Source: Meandrina meandrites
Lineage: Eukaryota > Cnidaria > Anthozoa > Scleractinia > Meandrinidae
Direction: 5' to 3'
NCBI GenBank assembly: GCA_963693305.1
Contig: OY855914.1
Location: 12,772,903 to 12,836,902, forward strand
Length of the DNA: 64,000 nt
Shown: in pieces, positions 1 through 11,969 of the stretch
How positions within the stretch are numbered: position 1 is the first letter of the stretch
How the letters are laid out: each line of letters begins with the position of its first letter
Notes under the pieces: model-generated
Told to the model about the DNA's origin: nothing
Databases searched by the model: none
What the model saw: only the letters and a program-made list of their open reading frames with translations
Program-made: the position numbers and the translations under genes

Positions 1-1413
1 GTCGGCCATTCGGACAAGCGGCAAAATCAAGCAAAACCAATTTCGCTATTTTTCCCAAAGTACTCACTTTCTTGAAACCAAATTAGCAGCAGAGCTAATA
101 TGGATAATGTAGTTTCGAAATATCATAACATCTTTTTGGGGAACGTTATATTTTGTCCATAGGCATTCAAGAAATACAAGGCAAATTGCAACAAATTGCA
201 AGATTGGCCATTTTGAGGGCCTCGCTATTTGGCCTAAAAAGGCTTAAGAGAGATGAATTCAGCTTGAAAATAATTTTATATCACCTGGTCTGTTACGTAA
301 ATGTGATTAATAACGTTTTGGTTGGCGAATTTGGTGAAATTTAAATTAATACAAAAGCCTACCTTGCAAGTTTTGGCAATTTCTTCAAGACGATTTGTTG
401 TCCGAGACTCGCCTTCGCTCCCTCCAATTTCTTGACCAAATTAAGCACAGGCACTAGCAGAAAGGCCAAATCTAACAGTTTCCCACATCAAAATCCATTT
501 TCCTGCGTTTCAGATCACAAATGATGATACATTAATCCGCATACTTGATAAACAACAGTTCGCCGCCATGTCAAAACACATCCGTAACTTTGTGATTTCT
601 TCCGTCGAGTGCCAAACCTCTTCAGTACAATTCATCCAGAAAGGTAGATAAATGAACACTGCATTAAGCAAATGCATGCCTGTGAACATTACAGAGTATA
701 AATGTTAGTGATGCATTTGGCAGAAATCGAGTCGCGGTTTGAAAGTCAGAATGTTGAATAAACGAACACACTGGAAGTTCGGGAGACGGGACTGCTGACC
801 GGATGTAACACAATACAAATGATGTAGGTGTAAATTCTTTTAGCACATCTCATGGTTCTTTTGGTATTAAAGGTGGAAGGTTTTACGATGATAATGCAAC
901 ATCAAAAATATAACTACTAGAAATATTCGTACCACAGAAGTTTAAGTTTCATTTTACCGGTGATGAGTGTTTTCTGCATCTTTCGCAGGCACAGCATAGC
1001 ATCGGTCAGAAACAGGCAGATTTCACATCACCGTAATTGTCCTCGTCAAATAAAGGCTACGCCGTTATATGTGGCTAAATCCCAAACAACAACAATAATA
1101 ATAATATAAAAACTCGTCTGTGCAGGATAAAATACGCATCGCATTTAACCTTACCGATTTTCCATTACGGCTTCTCCTCATATCTAATAGAATTGGGGGG
1201 GGGGGGGGGGAATGCGTTAAATCGTGTTAACCCCAGGTGGGTACAACCACTGGGTGGGCACCCTTCAAATTATTAGCTTGGTGTTTGCCGCTGGGACACT
1301 GAGACGCGTTACGCATAGAAAGTCGACAACCTCGAAGATTGTACACCGGAAATGCGAGTATAATCAAGACTGCTGACCGGATGCACTTTGAAAATGTAGT
1401 TTTTCCTTGGTTT
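1..1413 (+). repeat. Left arm of a 4.06-kb palindrome
   Basis: This arm is the reverse complement of 2639-4058 with only scattered differences. It starts at the first base of the window, so it may extend further left. Landmarks mirrored in the other arm include a G run near 1195-1210, a short AAC/AAT-rich stretch near 1087-1110 and a 63-codon open frame at 153-344 that resembles no protein I know. The arms are about 1.4 kb and look well above 90% identical by eye, so the structure is young. No transposase is visible. It may be a fold-back element or a recent inverted duplication. Confidence 0.9.
514..643 (+). other. Exon-like open segment inside the palindrome arm
   Basis: A 130-base stretch open in one frame (43 codons plus one base) is preceded by a pyrimidine-rich run ending CAG and followed by GTAGAT, so it looks like an internal exon. 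The encoded segment begins ITNDDTLIRILDKQQF and contains FVISSVECQTSSVQF. An identical copy lies on the minus strand of the other arm (about 3416-3545). I do not recognise the peptide. It may be a captured host exon or a chance open frame. Confidence 0.25.
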
Positions 1414-2638
1414 TGCGGCTTTCGAGAAAGCAACTTATTTGACATCTTTTTTTCGCTGTATTTTGCAAAGTTTCAATCTGGAAATTTAACTTTTTTTTAC
1501 AATGATGAGTACAAAAGAAACATAATATTAGAAATGCACTTTGATGTTTTTTTATTACACAACCTTATACAGACAACTCTCGTTAGAGCGGGGTGTGAGA
1601 AAAAAAAGTGTCGTTAACATATCTTGAAAAATATAGACTATGACAAAAGTGTCCGTAATTCCGTAATAGCGATAATTCGTAAGCGGGAGTCATTTCCATT
1701 CAAACCTCTATGACGTGTCCGAAAGGCGAGAGTTGACTGCAATTGTTCCTGGGTTTGTTTTGTTGCTTATACATTGTTTTGTTTTTTTCGATATAAATGG
1801 TACAGGGCATGTTCCGATCTCTCTAGCATATACATCAGAAATTACGAAGTAAGATTTTTATTCTCCAGGTTGATGATTTTTTAAAGGAAATTGCACATCG
1901 CGAAGTGCAGGTAAATAGAGTGGTCAAGACGAAATGATCAGCATGGGAAGTTTTTCATTTTCAAATCACAAAGGGGAGGTTTCTGAGTGCACTGAAAATA
2001 ATGTAACACTCACCGAATGTAACAAGGATACCGTAAGATTTTGGTTATAAGCCCCCCCTCCCTCCCAGGTTATAGGCCCATCTACCTGGAAACAAAAAAT
2101 ACATCCAGTTATTAAGCCCCCCCCCCCACCCCTGGAAATAAGCCCCCCTCTGTCAGATGACAGTACTCAAACAGGGCTAAATGTTGCTTTATTATGACTT
2201 TTTAACATAAAAACGTATTTCAATCAACACTGCGGTGGCTCGTTTTGAAACTTTTTTTTTATTCCGCCAATAAGTTTCCCCCCGGATATAAGCCCCTACG
2301 TTGATAAGCCCACCCAAAGCCCCTTACGAAGTTGTTTAAGCCCAGGGCTTATAACCGGAATTTTACGGTATATCAGGCACGTGCAAACATGATGAAGTCC
2401 GTGACGAGATGGAGCTGATTCTTTTCCGTGCTGGTTATTAAATAAAGAAAAAATGGCGTTTTCCATTATTTAGCTATTCATTCTTATTTGCATTCTCACA
2501 CTGGGTGTTGCGCTTTTTGTGAGCCTGTTAACGTCAAGGCACTGATGAACATCTGCGGAAACATTTTTACTAGGATTTTTTGATATTAATCCCAAAGAAG
2601 CACGTCTCAGTGTCCCAGCGGCAAACACCAAGCTGATA
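1414..2638. other. Spacer between palindrome arms
   Basis: About 1.2 kb of unique AT-rich sequence separates the arms. It holds a small terminal-inverted-repeat element (2029-2370) and, near 2603-2635, an extra partial copy of arm sequence ('cgtctcagtgtcccagcgg'). No convincing gene is seen. Confidence 0.6.
2029..2370. mobile_element. Short TACCGTA-ended inverted-repeat element
   Basis: The 342-base element starts TACCGTAAGATTTTGGTTA and ends with the imperfect reverse complement (GGCTTATAACCGG, then TTTTACGGTA). The interior is rich in repeated 'taagccccc'. It has no coding capacity and is a MITE-like non-autonomous DNA element lying between the palindrome arms. Related ends occur at 34820-35647 and 17219. 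Confidence 0.75.
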
Positions 2639-4058
2639 ACCAAGGAAAAACTACATTTTCAAAGTGCATCCGGTCAGCAGTCTTGATTATACTCGCATTT
2701 CCGGTGTATAATCTTCGAGGTTGTCGACCTAGCTTCACTTTCCAGACTTTCTATGCGTAACGCGTCTCAGTGTCCCAGCAAGCAAGTAATTTGAAGGGTG
2801 CCCACCCAGTGGTTGTACACATCTGGGGTTAACACGATTTAACTCATTCCCCCCCCCCCCCCCCCCCAATTCTATTAGATATGAGGAGAAGCCGTAATGG
2901 AAAATCGGTAAGGTTAAATGCGATGCGTATTTTATCCTGCACAGACGAGTTTTTATATTATTATTATTGTTGTTGTTTGGGATTTAGCCACATATAACGG
3001 CGTAGCCTTTATTTGACGAAGACAATTACGGTGATGTGAAATCTGCCTGTTTCTGACCGATGCTATGCTGTGCCTGCGAAAGATGCAGAAAACACTCATC
3101 GCCGGTAAAATGAAACTTAAACTTCTGTGGTCGAATATACCTAGTAGTTATATTTTTGATGTTGCATTATCATCGTAAAACCTTCCACCTTTAATACCAA
3201 AAGAACCATGAGATGTGCTAAAAGAATTTACACCTACACCATTTGTATTGTGTTACATCCGGTCAGCAGTCCCGTCTCCCGAACTTCCGGTGTGTTCGTT
3301 TATTCAACATTCTGACTTTCGAACGCGCGACTCGATTTCTACCAAATGCATCACTGACATTACTCTGTAATGTTCACAGGCATGCATTTGCTTAATGTAG
3401 TGTTCATTTATCTACCTTTCTGGATGAATTGTACTGAAGAGGTTTGGCACTCGACGGAAGAAATCACAAAGTTACGGATGTGTTTTGACATGGCGGCGAA
3501 CTGTTGTTTATCAAGTATGCGGATTAATGTATCATCATTTGTGATCTGAAACGCAGGAAAATGGATTTTGATATGGGAAACTGTTAGATTTGGCCTTTCT
3601 GCTAGTGTCTGTGCTTAATTTGGTCAAGGAATTGGAGGGAGCGAAGGCGAGTCTCAGACAACAAATCGTCTTGAAGAAATTGCCAAAACTTGCAAGGTAG
3701 GCTTTTGTATTAATTTAAATTTCACCAAATTCGCCAACCAAAACGTTATTAATCACATTTACGTAACAGACCAGGTGATATAAAATTATTTTCAAGCTGA
3801 ATTCATCTCTCTTAAGCCTTTTTAGGCCAAATAGCGAGGCCCTCAAAATGGCCAATCTTGCAATTTGTTGCAATTTGCCTTGTATTTCTTGAATGCCTAT
3901 GGACAAAATATAACGTTCCCCAAAAAGATGTTATGATATTTCGAAACTACATTATCCATATTAGCTCTGCTGCTAATTTGGTTTCAAGAAAGTGAGTACT
4001 TTGGGAAAAATAGCGAAATTGGTTTTTCTTGATTTTGCCGCTTGTCCGAATGGCCGAC
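2639..4058 (-). repeat. Right arm of the 4.06-kb palindrome
   Basis: Reverse complement of 1-1413, ending with the mirror of the first bases of the window, after which unrelated sequence starts. Small differences from the left arm include a C run near 2851-2868 in place of the G run and an insertion 'ctagcttcactttcc' near 2729-2743. A splice-site-bounded stretch on the plus strand (about 3605-3697) can be read as a lysine/leucine-rich helix (LVKELEGAKASLRQQ); its value as a real exon is unclear. Confidence 0.9.
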
Positions 4059-5076
4059 AGGCTTTATTACACAGCGTCAATTTTTTCCTTGTTCATAGGC
4101 CTCAAAATACTTTTACAATAATTTTTATAAACTAGAAGAATGACTCTACTTTCTGCTGGAATTTCATTTGATTTGGTTTACATTTACCCGAGAACTAGCC
4201 TCGTATATTTTTACTTTTTGAGAGTGAAATTTTAGCTCAAAACATGAACCTGAGGCTTGCGTGACCAAGTGCGGTTACCATGGAAACAATACATCTGCCA
4301 ATCAAAATATGGTCGTTTTTGTTCATTCCCCCAGGTAGCCTACCTCCACACAAAAAATGAAGGGGGGTTAAAAATTTTCATTTCCAAGTTTGCTTCACTT
4401 TCTCAGAGAACGGTTCTTAAAGGAGAGAGGTCTGAAATTTCCAAATGTTGATTACTTGCATTTATATTTGCGTTGCCGGGCCCGACATTGAAATTAATAC
4501 TGTTGCAAGATGTATTGATCTTATCACAGATGGCTGGCCTCGCCAGACTGTTGTAGCTTTACTTGAGAAAGCTAAAAGTTGATTTTACGGAGACATTCTC
4601 TGTTGTAAAGGTTGATTCGATCGAGCATTTTGTCTCTTGAGGTCGATGACGTTCACCACGATTCAAATGAGGACAATGAAGATTTGAAATCTCACATGCG
4701 GATACCCGATATGATAATTCATGTGAAATTTAAATCGAGAACAGCAGGATACTGGAACACGATTAACGCCGCCATAACACAGACGTTCCCTCCCCGATTT
4801 TTTTGAGGGAGCGGGACGGCTGTACACAGGCTATCTAAAAATAATAGTGAAAGGGCTGAATGCCATCCAAAGATCACAACCCATGCACTATTAAAATATA
4901 TTAACTGGAGTGAACAGCCTTTGAAACAGTCATGTTATAGTCGATGATGTTGCCTTGATGTGAATAGTAGACCTGATGTGTCATGCGATGTAATTTCCTG
5001 CTACACATACTCAATTTACCCAGTCAATTAAATAATTGTAGTAGCTACTGACAGCTGATTTTCTTTGTGTACGTAG
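4059..5076 (+). other. Gene-free stretch, probably FBXL5 intron
   Basis: Between the palindrome and the FBXL5 exon I see no secure exon. One open frame (4612-4806) reads as an acidic then basic peptide with no family resemblance. The stretch ends in a usable acceptor (tgtacgtag), so it is most simply the last FBXL5 intron, with the palindrome inside or beyond it. Confidence 0.5.
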
Positions 5077-5305
5077 GGCTTTGGCAAGGTATGGGGGACT
5101 TCCAAAGCTAAGACACCTGGATTTATCAGGCTGTTTGCAAGTGACAGCTGAGGGACTTTTGGACTTGGTTTTTGTTTGTCCTACTTTGGATCACACAGAG
5201 TTTTTCTACTGTGATAATATCGATGAGGGTCCATACCCTGATACAGCTAGTGGATGTCAAAATCTGCAATGCAAAAACCGTGTCTGTTGTCGTACAGGCG
5301 AATGA
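5077..5305 (+). CDS. FBXL5: FBXL5, last coding exon (partial gene)
   Basis: This exon encodes the C-terminal end of F-box/LRR protein 5, the iron-regulated substrate adaptor of an SCF ubiquitin ligase that drives degradation of IRP2. It opens after the acceptor acgtag, is read from 5078, and stops at TGA 5303-5305 after about 75 residues. A leucine-rich repeat ([20 protein letters not shown]) comes first, then the diagnostic tail with [16 protein letters not shown] and VCCRTGE. In human FBXL5 a 2Fe-2S cluster is held by cysteines in this tail, and all four matching cysteines (FYC, GCQ and the CC pair) are present. The hemerythrin, F-box and earlier LRR parts are not visible; upstream exons are probably left of the window, beyond the palindrome. 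Confidence 0.88.
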
Positions 5306-6302
5306 AGACTGCAGCTAACTCATAAAAGCATGGTCCTCCGATGGGTTTAAGTCATTATATTGTCAATGGTGTAACCACTTACCTTCCATTCATTGAAGTT
5401 TATGTTCTGCCTTTTATTTCTTATGTTGTTCAATATATGATTGTGTGAGTGCAGGTCTCATCAGGTGATGTTTCTTGTCATCAAAAGACAGATTTCTGTT
5501 TTTTAAAGCTACAGTGATATTAGTTTTTTGAACCTGTTGACAAAAGAGGGAAACGTCCTCTTTTTGACAGCAAACACAGACCCTTTGCCAATCTTTCAGT
5601 GAAAAAAGTAACATACCGGTAGACGTATTTTGATACCGGTGTTAACCGTCCTAACTTGTGTTGTGTATTTTATGCATCAAGGTTTAAAGCTTAAAGCAGT
5701 TTATTATATAATGAACAAGAAGTCAGTGAATTCATAAAAATACTGAACAAACAATATAGTTATACATGTATATTAGGAGCTGAAAGCACAAGATTAAATT
5801 TTTTATAAAATTGTTACCTCTCAGGTGTATGTCATTGGTAGAGTGCAATAAACAATAAAATTAAAACTAAATCAAAGAACTGGTTAACTTGATGACTTTG
5901 TAAAGAGTTTTTATTTTCTTTCAGTCATTTTAGTATGCATCCGTTATTATCCAGCGCTGCTTCATAGAGTCCAATAACGCGCAAACTGAGTACAAATATC
6001 ACACAATATTAATTTGTACTTGTTTCATTCCCCCCCCCCCCCCCCCCCCGACCGGTCGAAAGATTAAAAACCTTGGCAAGCAGAGCAAGCCCGAACCACA
6101 AACAGGAACCGGTTCACAGGTTATATCAGTCACACTGATTGCATCACAATAATTTTGAAACAAAATTTCCTCAATGATAATTATGTCTATTACCCTCTGG
6201 ATCAAAAGTTCTAAGCTTTAGCATTTGGGGTGGGGTGTGTGTGTGTGTGTTGGGGGGGGGGGGGGATTATATGTATTGGGGCAACCTGGGGGTAACTTAA
6301 TG
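5306..6302. other. FBXL5 3' flank, no gene seen
   Basis: Probable 3' untranslated and intergenic sequence. It contains short AT-rich stretches and a long C run near 6031-6049. A (GT)n run at about 6235-6249 is followed by a G run. No open frame here looks coding. Confidence 0.5.
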
Positions 6303-6893
6303 GCCCGGGGGTACTCCTTTAATTTTACTACGGGGTGAGCCGCTGACTCCCTGAGACTCTTGACCTGTTCCAGAGTAAAATTGCAAAATAGGTACCCTGT
6401 TCCAGACTTGAAGCAAAGCAACTAATGCATACGTGATCCAGAGTGAAATTGGCATCCAGAGTGAAATCGGAGCGACTTTTAATAGTTAAATGAACATTTA
6501 TTTAACTCAACTGTTTAATGAATAACTGGTTAGTGTACTGGTTAAATAGGTTACAGAAATGCGAGACATGATCGATAACGTACGTGACGTGACCGATCAC
6601 GCAACGAAAATGGCCTTTTTTGTGGAATACCTCGGGAAACAGCAGATATCACAAAGCAAGCGACGGAGGGGAGCGGAGTTAGCTATACTAGACCGTGCAG
6701 TGTGGTTAATCAGGATTCTAGGGGAAATTCGACACTATTCCAGAGTCAAACCTGAAATAAAATATACCCTGTTCCAGAGAGAAAGGGCGATTTTTATACC
6801 CTGTTCCAGAGTCAGAGAAGCAAAAAACATACCCTGTTGAGCGGCACATACCCGTATAGCCCATATATGGGAGTACCCCCCCCCCCCCGGGCT
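6303..6893. mobile_element. Inverted-repeat element with internal tandem motif
   Basis: The left end (CCCGGGGGTACTCC) mirrors the right end (GGGAGTACCCCC, then CCCGGGC), about 590 bases apart. Between them a motif around 'ccctgttccagag' recurs many times (about 6363-6838) with drifting spacers. The frame at 6559-6840 is a by-product of that repeat. Non-autonomous DNA element; no transposase. Confidence 0.7.
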
Positions 6894-6901
6894 TAATGGC
6901 T

Positions 6902-7110
6902 GAACCATTATTTTTTTGAGGGGAGGGGGGGATGAAAATGTTTCAAAATGTTTTTCCTGTTGTTGTGTGTGCAAACAATTTTTTTAGTGTTTTTTTAGTG
7001 GCTTCTTCCTGCAGACAATTTTTTCATGTCTGCAAATAATTCATTTGGGCTTTTTTGGTTTTGCAAACAACTTTTTTTCATCCCCTTCCCCACTAAAAAA
7101 ATAATGGTCC
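6902..7110. mobile_element. MITE with ACCATTATTTTTT ends
   Basis: The left end reads accattatttttttgagg and the right end ctaaaaaaataatggt, giving roughly 15-base terminal inverted repeats around 200 bases rich in 'gcaaacaa'. The element at 51146-51370 belongs to the same family. Confidence 0.75.
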
Positions 7111-9304
7111 ATCCCCAATACGACACAATGGAAACTTGTTGAACCACTGGGTTTGAAAATGCTTTACCATGCCAGTCCAGTCCAGTCCAGGTGATTAACA
7201 CTGAATTTCTGCTTTATAATTTTTTTTTAGAAAATCAGACAGTGCCCTGGTGCTGCAATTCAGTGCAAACTTTGCAACCATTCCTATGCCTGATGCATAA
7301 TTATGCATAAAGACATACCTTTCATTGTGACATTTTTATATTTGCATTTTGTGAGGCCCTGCCAGAGTGTAAATAAAATTTTGTAACAAGTGACTTGGCA
7401 CAAAAAGTAGCAACAGCACGTATTAAATGGAACTGGGACAAACAACATTCTTTCAACAACTTTGTTTTCTATTTGTGACAGCAGGCAGAAAGTACTGACT
7501 TAAAAACAGTCACACAGGACATTTTAAAACTTTAAGTGACAAGGAAACCCCCTGGCAGGCCTGTTTTGTGGCAACCAAATATAATTAATTCATTTTCATT
7601 TTGTTTTTTGTCATTTGTCAGGTATTTGGACTGGTTGTATTAATGGTTAGTTTACAATGAAAGCTGATCACCTGGCTAATCTGTATGTAAAATTGTTAGC
7701 AGAGCCTGATAATTTCTTTTGTAAATTATACTGTTTTTAAAGTTTTGTAAAAATCATTATAAAGTATATCTGCCATAGTGTATTTTAAAAAGGGAAACTT
7801 GTTACTATTGAATATGGACCGGTGAATATTTTCCTAGTTGGTAATTAGATCGGTTTCATTGTCACTGACAATGTCTTGAAAGAATCGTGGGGGGTGGGAG
7901 TGTGGAAAAATAAATGCAATTTTTTTCACAGTAGAATTTGCAGCTTGTAACTTTCTAATCTTGTATCAGTTCAAACTTCATAGGGACTTTCTTTACCTGC
8001 AATCATTGTTATGATAAAAAATAAATAAATAAAAGACCTCAGTTCCGCTTCCATGAAATTAATTATGAATAGGCAAGTCAAATTCGAATGCCAATGTTTA
8101 TTACAGTTTCACTCCGTTTGACAGCGAATGCCATACCAGCGAAACAAAGTAAATGTTGACTATTTCAGCCATCAGAAGCCGCATGACAGGAGCTAAATTT
8201 TTACGATAAACTTTGAAATGAACAGGGGCTTGAAATTTTCGTGTGAAACATTTATTATAATATATTTTTAAATAACAGTTTTCAACTTCGATGAAAGAGA
8301 TCAAAGCATTGAAGAATCGTGCTCCGGAAGCATTGATCTCATAAATACAAAACAATGTAGCACCTGACTTTATTAATGTTGCAAAGCAGGAATTTTTTTC
8401 CCGAATGGTATGTGAAGCCATTTCACTGCAGACATCATGACATCTGCTCGACACAGTTCACTTGGAAATGCGCCAATCTTGACGTGTCTCCTTTTATACG
8501 AAATTTGGTATAAATACTTAACGATTGCTATATATAACAAGAACAAGGGGGTACGGCATCGAAGAATGAAATTATAACACGGGAAGTTTATAGTTTCAGA
8601 GTTGTGAAGCCATTAATTATACGAATATGTTGCGATATGGCATGTCAGGGGGTTGTGTTAAATTATTTCATTTTTACTCCATTTCAAAACAAGGCTATCA
8701 AATTTTAGGTAATACATGAACACATCAAGCTGTGAATTACAAACAATGTAAATTCTTCGTCGAACTAGACACAGCTATCTTTGGAAATGACACATTCTGC
8801 AACTCGACCATTTTAAAACGACGCACTGCGAATATGTTAAAACGCAAAGAAAACCAAGATTTCTTTGGAAAAGTAGAAATATTTACTTCTCTTTTTCCCT
8901 ATATTACATTTAAAATGACTCTGGTCCGTTTACTGGCGGATAAAAAATTCATCCTGTTAATTTCATCAAAATGAATAAGAATTAGCTAACATATATACAA
9001 CAAGTTGAATATTAATACCTAACTGCACTCGTTATATACAGAAATAAAATTCAATTCTTTACAACGCTGTTTAGATCAATCGAGTTCTTTCCTTGACAAA
9101 AATAGTGATATACATTTCGCACTATCTATTATGTACACGAACGAGTTGAGAAGATTTACATTTGAAAGGGACAAATCCCAGTTGGTGTGATTAACTTAAA
9201 AACGCTAAAAGACCTCCTAAAAAATGTCACAAAAGGATCAAAAAATAAAAGGAAACGTCTCGTAGTAAACGCAAAACCGTTTAAAATTTATAAAGTGAAT
9301 CGAA
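7111..9304. other. Intergenic sequence and probable DYRK 3' untranslated region
   Basis: No recognisable gene. The part nearest 9304 probably holds the 3' untranslated region of the minus-strand kinase; minus-strand AATAAA signals (TTTATT on plus) occur at 8251-8256 and near 8096. A 117-codon minus-strand open frame lies at 8101-8454. Confidence 0.5.
8101..8454 (-). other. Unrecognised 117-codon open frame
   Basis: The frame starts MSSRCHDVCSEMASHTIREK and ends at TAA-proximal 8101. It has no recognisable domain, signal or repeat. It lies downstream of the kinase on the same strand, so it may simply be an open stretch of the kinase 3' untranslated region. Confidence 0.2.
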
Positions 9305-11038
9305 TTATCTTCCAACTATTTTTGGCAACACAGTTCTCGTGTTAAGTTTAGCCGAGTCGGTAACGCCACGTCCATCGTCCAAAATTTCCTCGATTTGTCT
9401 TCGCGGCTTTGCTTTCCCTGATGTTGGGGCAGCTGGTGGGAGCTTGGCTACAGCTGAGCTAGAATTGTGGCGTTGGTAAGGCTTCTCGGTTGTCGAGTTC
9501 GGTTCGGGGGCCCGAGGCAAGCGCCTTCGAAGCCACGGGTGTCGAAGGGCTTGTGATGGAGTCATACGTTGAGCAGGGTCCCAATCCAAGCACCTCTTAA
9601 GGAAATCGATGAAATGTTGATCTTCACAACCTTTTAAAGCCGTTCTCCACTCCTTAGAACCAGGTGGGCCTCGCGTCTTTCCGTGCCGGGAACGACCACC
9701 AGTCAAAACAGTGCTACCGTCTGGCAGTGTTGTTGCTGTACAATACCTCGGATATCCTTTGGAATTGATAAAGTTCTTCGCTCGCTTTGAACTGTCTAAT
9801 AGTTTTTGAGGAGGCGAGCCTAGCAGTTCAATGACACAAGCGAGCTGGTCTCCTTCATCTTCGCCAGGAAACAAAGGATATCCCGTTAAAAGTTCAGCTA
9901 AAATACAACCAAAGCTCCACATATCGATAGGCATACCATAGCGTGCCCCGAGAATCACTTCAGGCGCGCGGTAAAAACGGCTCTGAATGTACGTGTAAAT
10001 TCGTTGATGTTCGTAACAGCTAGAGCCAAAATCAATAACTTTAATTCCGCTCCTTCCTTGCTGTTTCAGAAGAATGTTCTCCGGTTTTAAGTCACAGTGA
10101 ATAATCCGGTTTCGATGAAGCGCGTCGCTACATTGAAGAATCGAGTGCGCGAATTTCCGTACCAGTTGAAGACTAAACCCTTGAAATTTGTTTTTCTTTA
10201 TAAGCTCGTAAAGATTCATGCTTAGCAGCTCGAAAGTCATACAAACATGTCCACGGAAATTGAAATTTTCGAGCATGTGAATTATATTGTGGCTGTTGTC
10301 TTTGTCTTGCTTTTTCAAATGTTCTAGAATCCTGATCTCTTCTTGTGCTTGCCTGTGGAATCGCTTCTCGTTGCGGACCATTTTCAGCGCCACGTTAGTC
10401 TGAGTCTTGTGATCGTAAGCTTTGACGACCTGTCCAAAGCTTCCTTTGCCGATAATCTTGACAACTTCGTAGCGGTAAGCGATGTGATCATGTGGAACTT
10501 GGATATACGAGCCCTGATCGTCATCATAGCCTCCGTTATTCGCTCCACCAACCACACCCTGACGTTTCTTTGCATTTGGCCCAACAAACCAGATTTCAGG
10601 ATATTTAAAGATCTCGTGATGTTCGTAGGTTGTAAGTTTATGCATAAACTGTTTCATTGCCTGCTCTGGGCTCATGGGTAGCCCTCTTGACTTGAGCGAA
10701 CCGGATCCATTAGCGCTGGATCTCCTTCCCGACGAAGGCGATGCATTCCCAGAGACCGATAGAGGACGATGGACGGCTGGAAGACCTTGGATATCATTCG
10801 CGATCCTGCTCTTATTCTGCTGATTTGTTTCTTCTTCAAACAGCTGTTGTACCTGAACTCCTCCGACAAGCGGTAGAGATCCAGATACACCAGATTCATG
10901 AGCCTTCACATTGCCTTTCGTTGACGGTTTCAATGGTGGTAAAACATCGGCGTTACCATTTCTGTCCATATAAATCGCGTCTCCTCCCGTACCACGTTTA
11001 GAAACCTGTAACGGTTTCCTTTGACTAGTCGTTATCAT
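9305..11038 (-). CDS. DYRK2: DYRK2-type dual-specificity kinase (intronless)
   Basis: Dual-specificity tyrosine-regulated kinase of class II (DYRK2/3/4), which autophosphorylates on an activation-loop tyrosine and then phosphorylates Ser/Thr substrates. The 577-residue frame is uninterrupted. Residues 1-120 are low-complexity. The class-II DYRK homology box follows at about 123-161 ([20 protein letters not shown]). The kinase domain spans about 190-503: glycine loop GKGSFG 197-202, ATP lysine in VALK 216-219, catalytic HCDLKPEN 314-321, DFG 336-338, activation-loop YTY 348-350 followed by SRFYRAPE, and the C-lobe end ALRHPWL. A basic, Ser/Pro-rich tail follows. Start at ATG 11036-11038. The lack of introns while the neighbours are heavily split suggests an old retrocopy or intron loss. 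Assignment to class II is firm; DYRK2 versus DYRK4 is less so. Confidence 0.93.
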   Translation of the reverse strand: MITTSQRKPLQVSKRGTGGDAIYMDRNGNADVLPPLKPSTKGNVKAHESGVSGSLPLVGGVQVQQLFEEETNQQNKSRIANDIQGLPAVHRPLSVSGNASPSSGRRSSANGSGSLKSRGLPMSPEQAMKQFMHKLTTYEHHEIFKYPEIWFVGPNAKKRQGVVGGANNGGYDDDQGSYIQVPHDHIAYRYEVVKIIGKGSFGQVVKAYDHKTQTNVALKMVRNEKRFHRQAQEEIRILEHLKKQDKDNSHNIIHMLENFNFRGHVCMTFELLSMNLYELIKKNKFQGFSLQLVRKFAHSILQCSDALHRNRIIHCDLKPENILLKQQGRSGIKVIDFGSSCYEHQRIYTYIQSRFYRAPEVILGARYGMPIDMWSFGCILAELLTGYPLFPGEDEGDQLACVIELLGSPPQKLLDSSKRAKNFINSKGYPRYCTATTLPDGSTVLTGGRSRHGKTRGPPGSKEWRTALKGCEDQHFIDFLKRCLDWDPAQRMTPSQALRHPWLRRRLPRAPEPNSTTEKPYQRHNSSSAVAKLPPAAPTSGKAKPRRQIEEILDDGRGVTDSAKLNTRTVLPKIVGR

Positions 11039-11190
11039 CTCGTTCCTTCGATGTTTCGATCACAGCCAGTATTTGAGCGTTCTGAAATCACAAAACGCAG
11101 CTTCGAAGTAATCAAGCCTCACAAATTGCTTTCTCTTTTGTCAGCCGCATTTGATGTTGTTTCGTTGCGTCGTTGCCAGGTGATTTTCGA

Positions 11191-11261
11191 CCAATCAACG
11201 GGCGCTTCTGCGGCGTCTTGGAAACCACAAGACGTAAACAAACCAGTTAGCCGTGACGTCA
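11191..11261 (-). promoter_or_regulatory. DYRK upstream region: CRE and inverted CCAAT
   Basis: A perfect palindromic cAMP-response element TGACGTCA lies at 11254-11261 and a CCAAT pentamer at 11191-11195, about 155-220 bases upstream of the kinase ATG. Both are typical of TATA-less promoters. Function is inferred from motif and position only. Confidence 0.45.
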
Positions 11262-11270
11262 TAGTTTGAA

Positions 11271-11654
11271 CGTGTAAATTTCAGGTGGATTTTACTATGT
11301 ATGCTGTGTAGATTTTTAATTTAATTTCACCTTCTTTACACATAAAAGGAATATTAGATTTTTGCTTTTAACTGCTCTAGAAAGAGAACAATCGAAGAAA
11401 AAGAAGGCAATTCGAACCTATTCGAACTTTTACGATCAAGCGGGGACTTTTTGCTGCACTTTACGGGTTTACTCGAAACGGAAGCAAGTAATTCCTGATT
11501 ATAAACAAATTATTGCAGTTACAAAATAACACGATTATCGAGTAAAGATAACACGATTTTATCAATTAGCAAAGGATAAAAGTTAATCCAAATAACTTGT
11601 AGCTTGCAACTTTAAAATCTCAAATGGCCTAATGATGGTTTGAACCGAAATATT
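11271..11654. other. Intergenic, nothing recognised
   Basis: AT-rich sequence between the kinase upstream region and the Penelope-like insertion. No coding or repeat feature is evident. Confidence 0.5.
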
Positions 11655-11690
11655 GCCTTCGAGTTGGGCATATTGTAAAACATGGAGTGG

Positions 11691-11822
11691 AGTGGAGTGG
11701 AGTGGATTTGTAAAACATGGACTGGATTTGTAAAAGGTGGATTTGTAAAACATGGATTTGTAAAAGGTGGATTTGTAAAAGACGGATTTGTAAAAGACAG
11801 ATTTGAAAAAGGTGGATTTTTC
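11691..11822 (-). repeat. Tandem 15-mer array, left arm
   Basis: Repeats of GGATTTGTAAAAGGT and variants ending in CAT, GAC or GAT follow four GGAGT units. It mirrors the longer array at 13200-13450. Confidence 0.85.
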
Positions 11823-11969
11823 TCTCTTAATTTATTCTCAATTAAATCGTCTCAACGTTAACTCCAACAAACGCTAAATGCTAAATTTCTGTATTCCTAG
11901 ATCACTCAATTAGCATAAGTGAAGTAAGGCCAAACACGACTCATAAGCTCGTGGCGTGACAAGTGACCT

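Noticed and set aside
4612..4806. Upstream FBXL5 exon
   Set aside because: The open frame has no leucine-rich-repeat pattern and no matching donor in phase with the exon at 5077.
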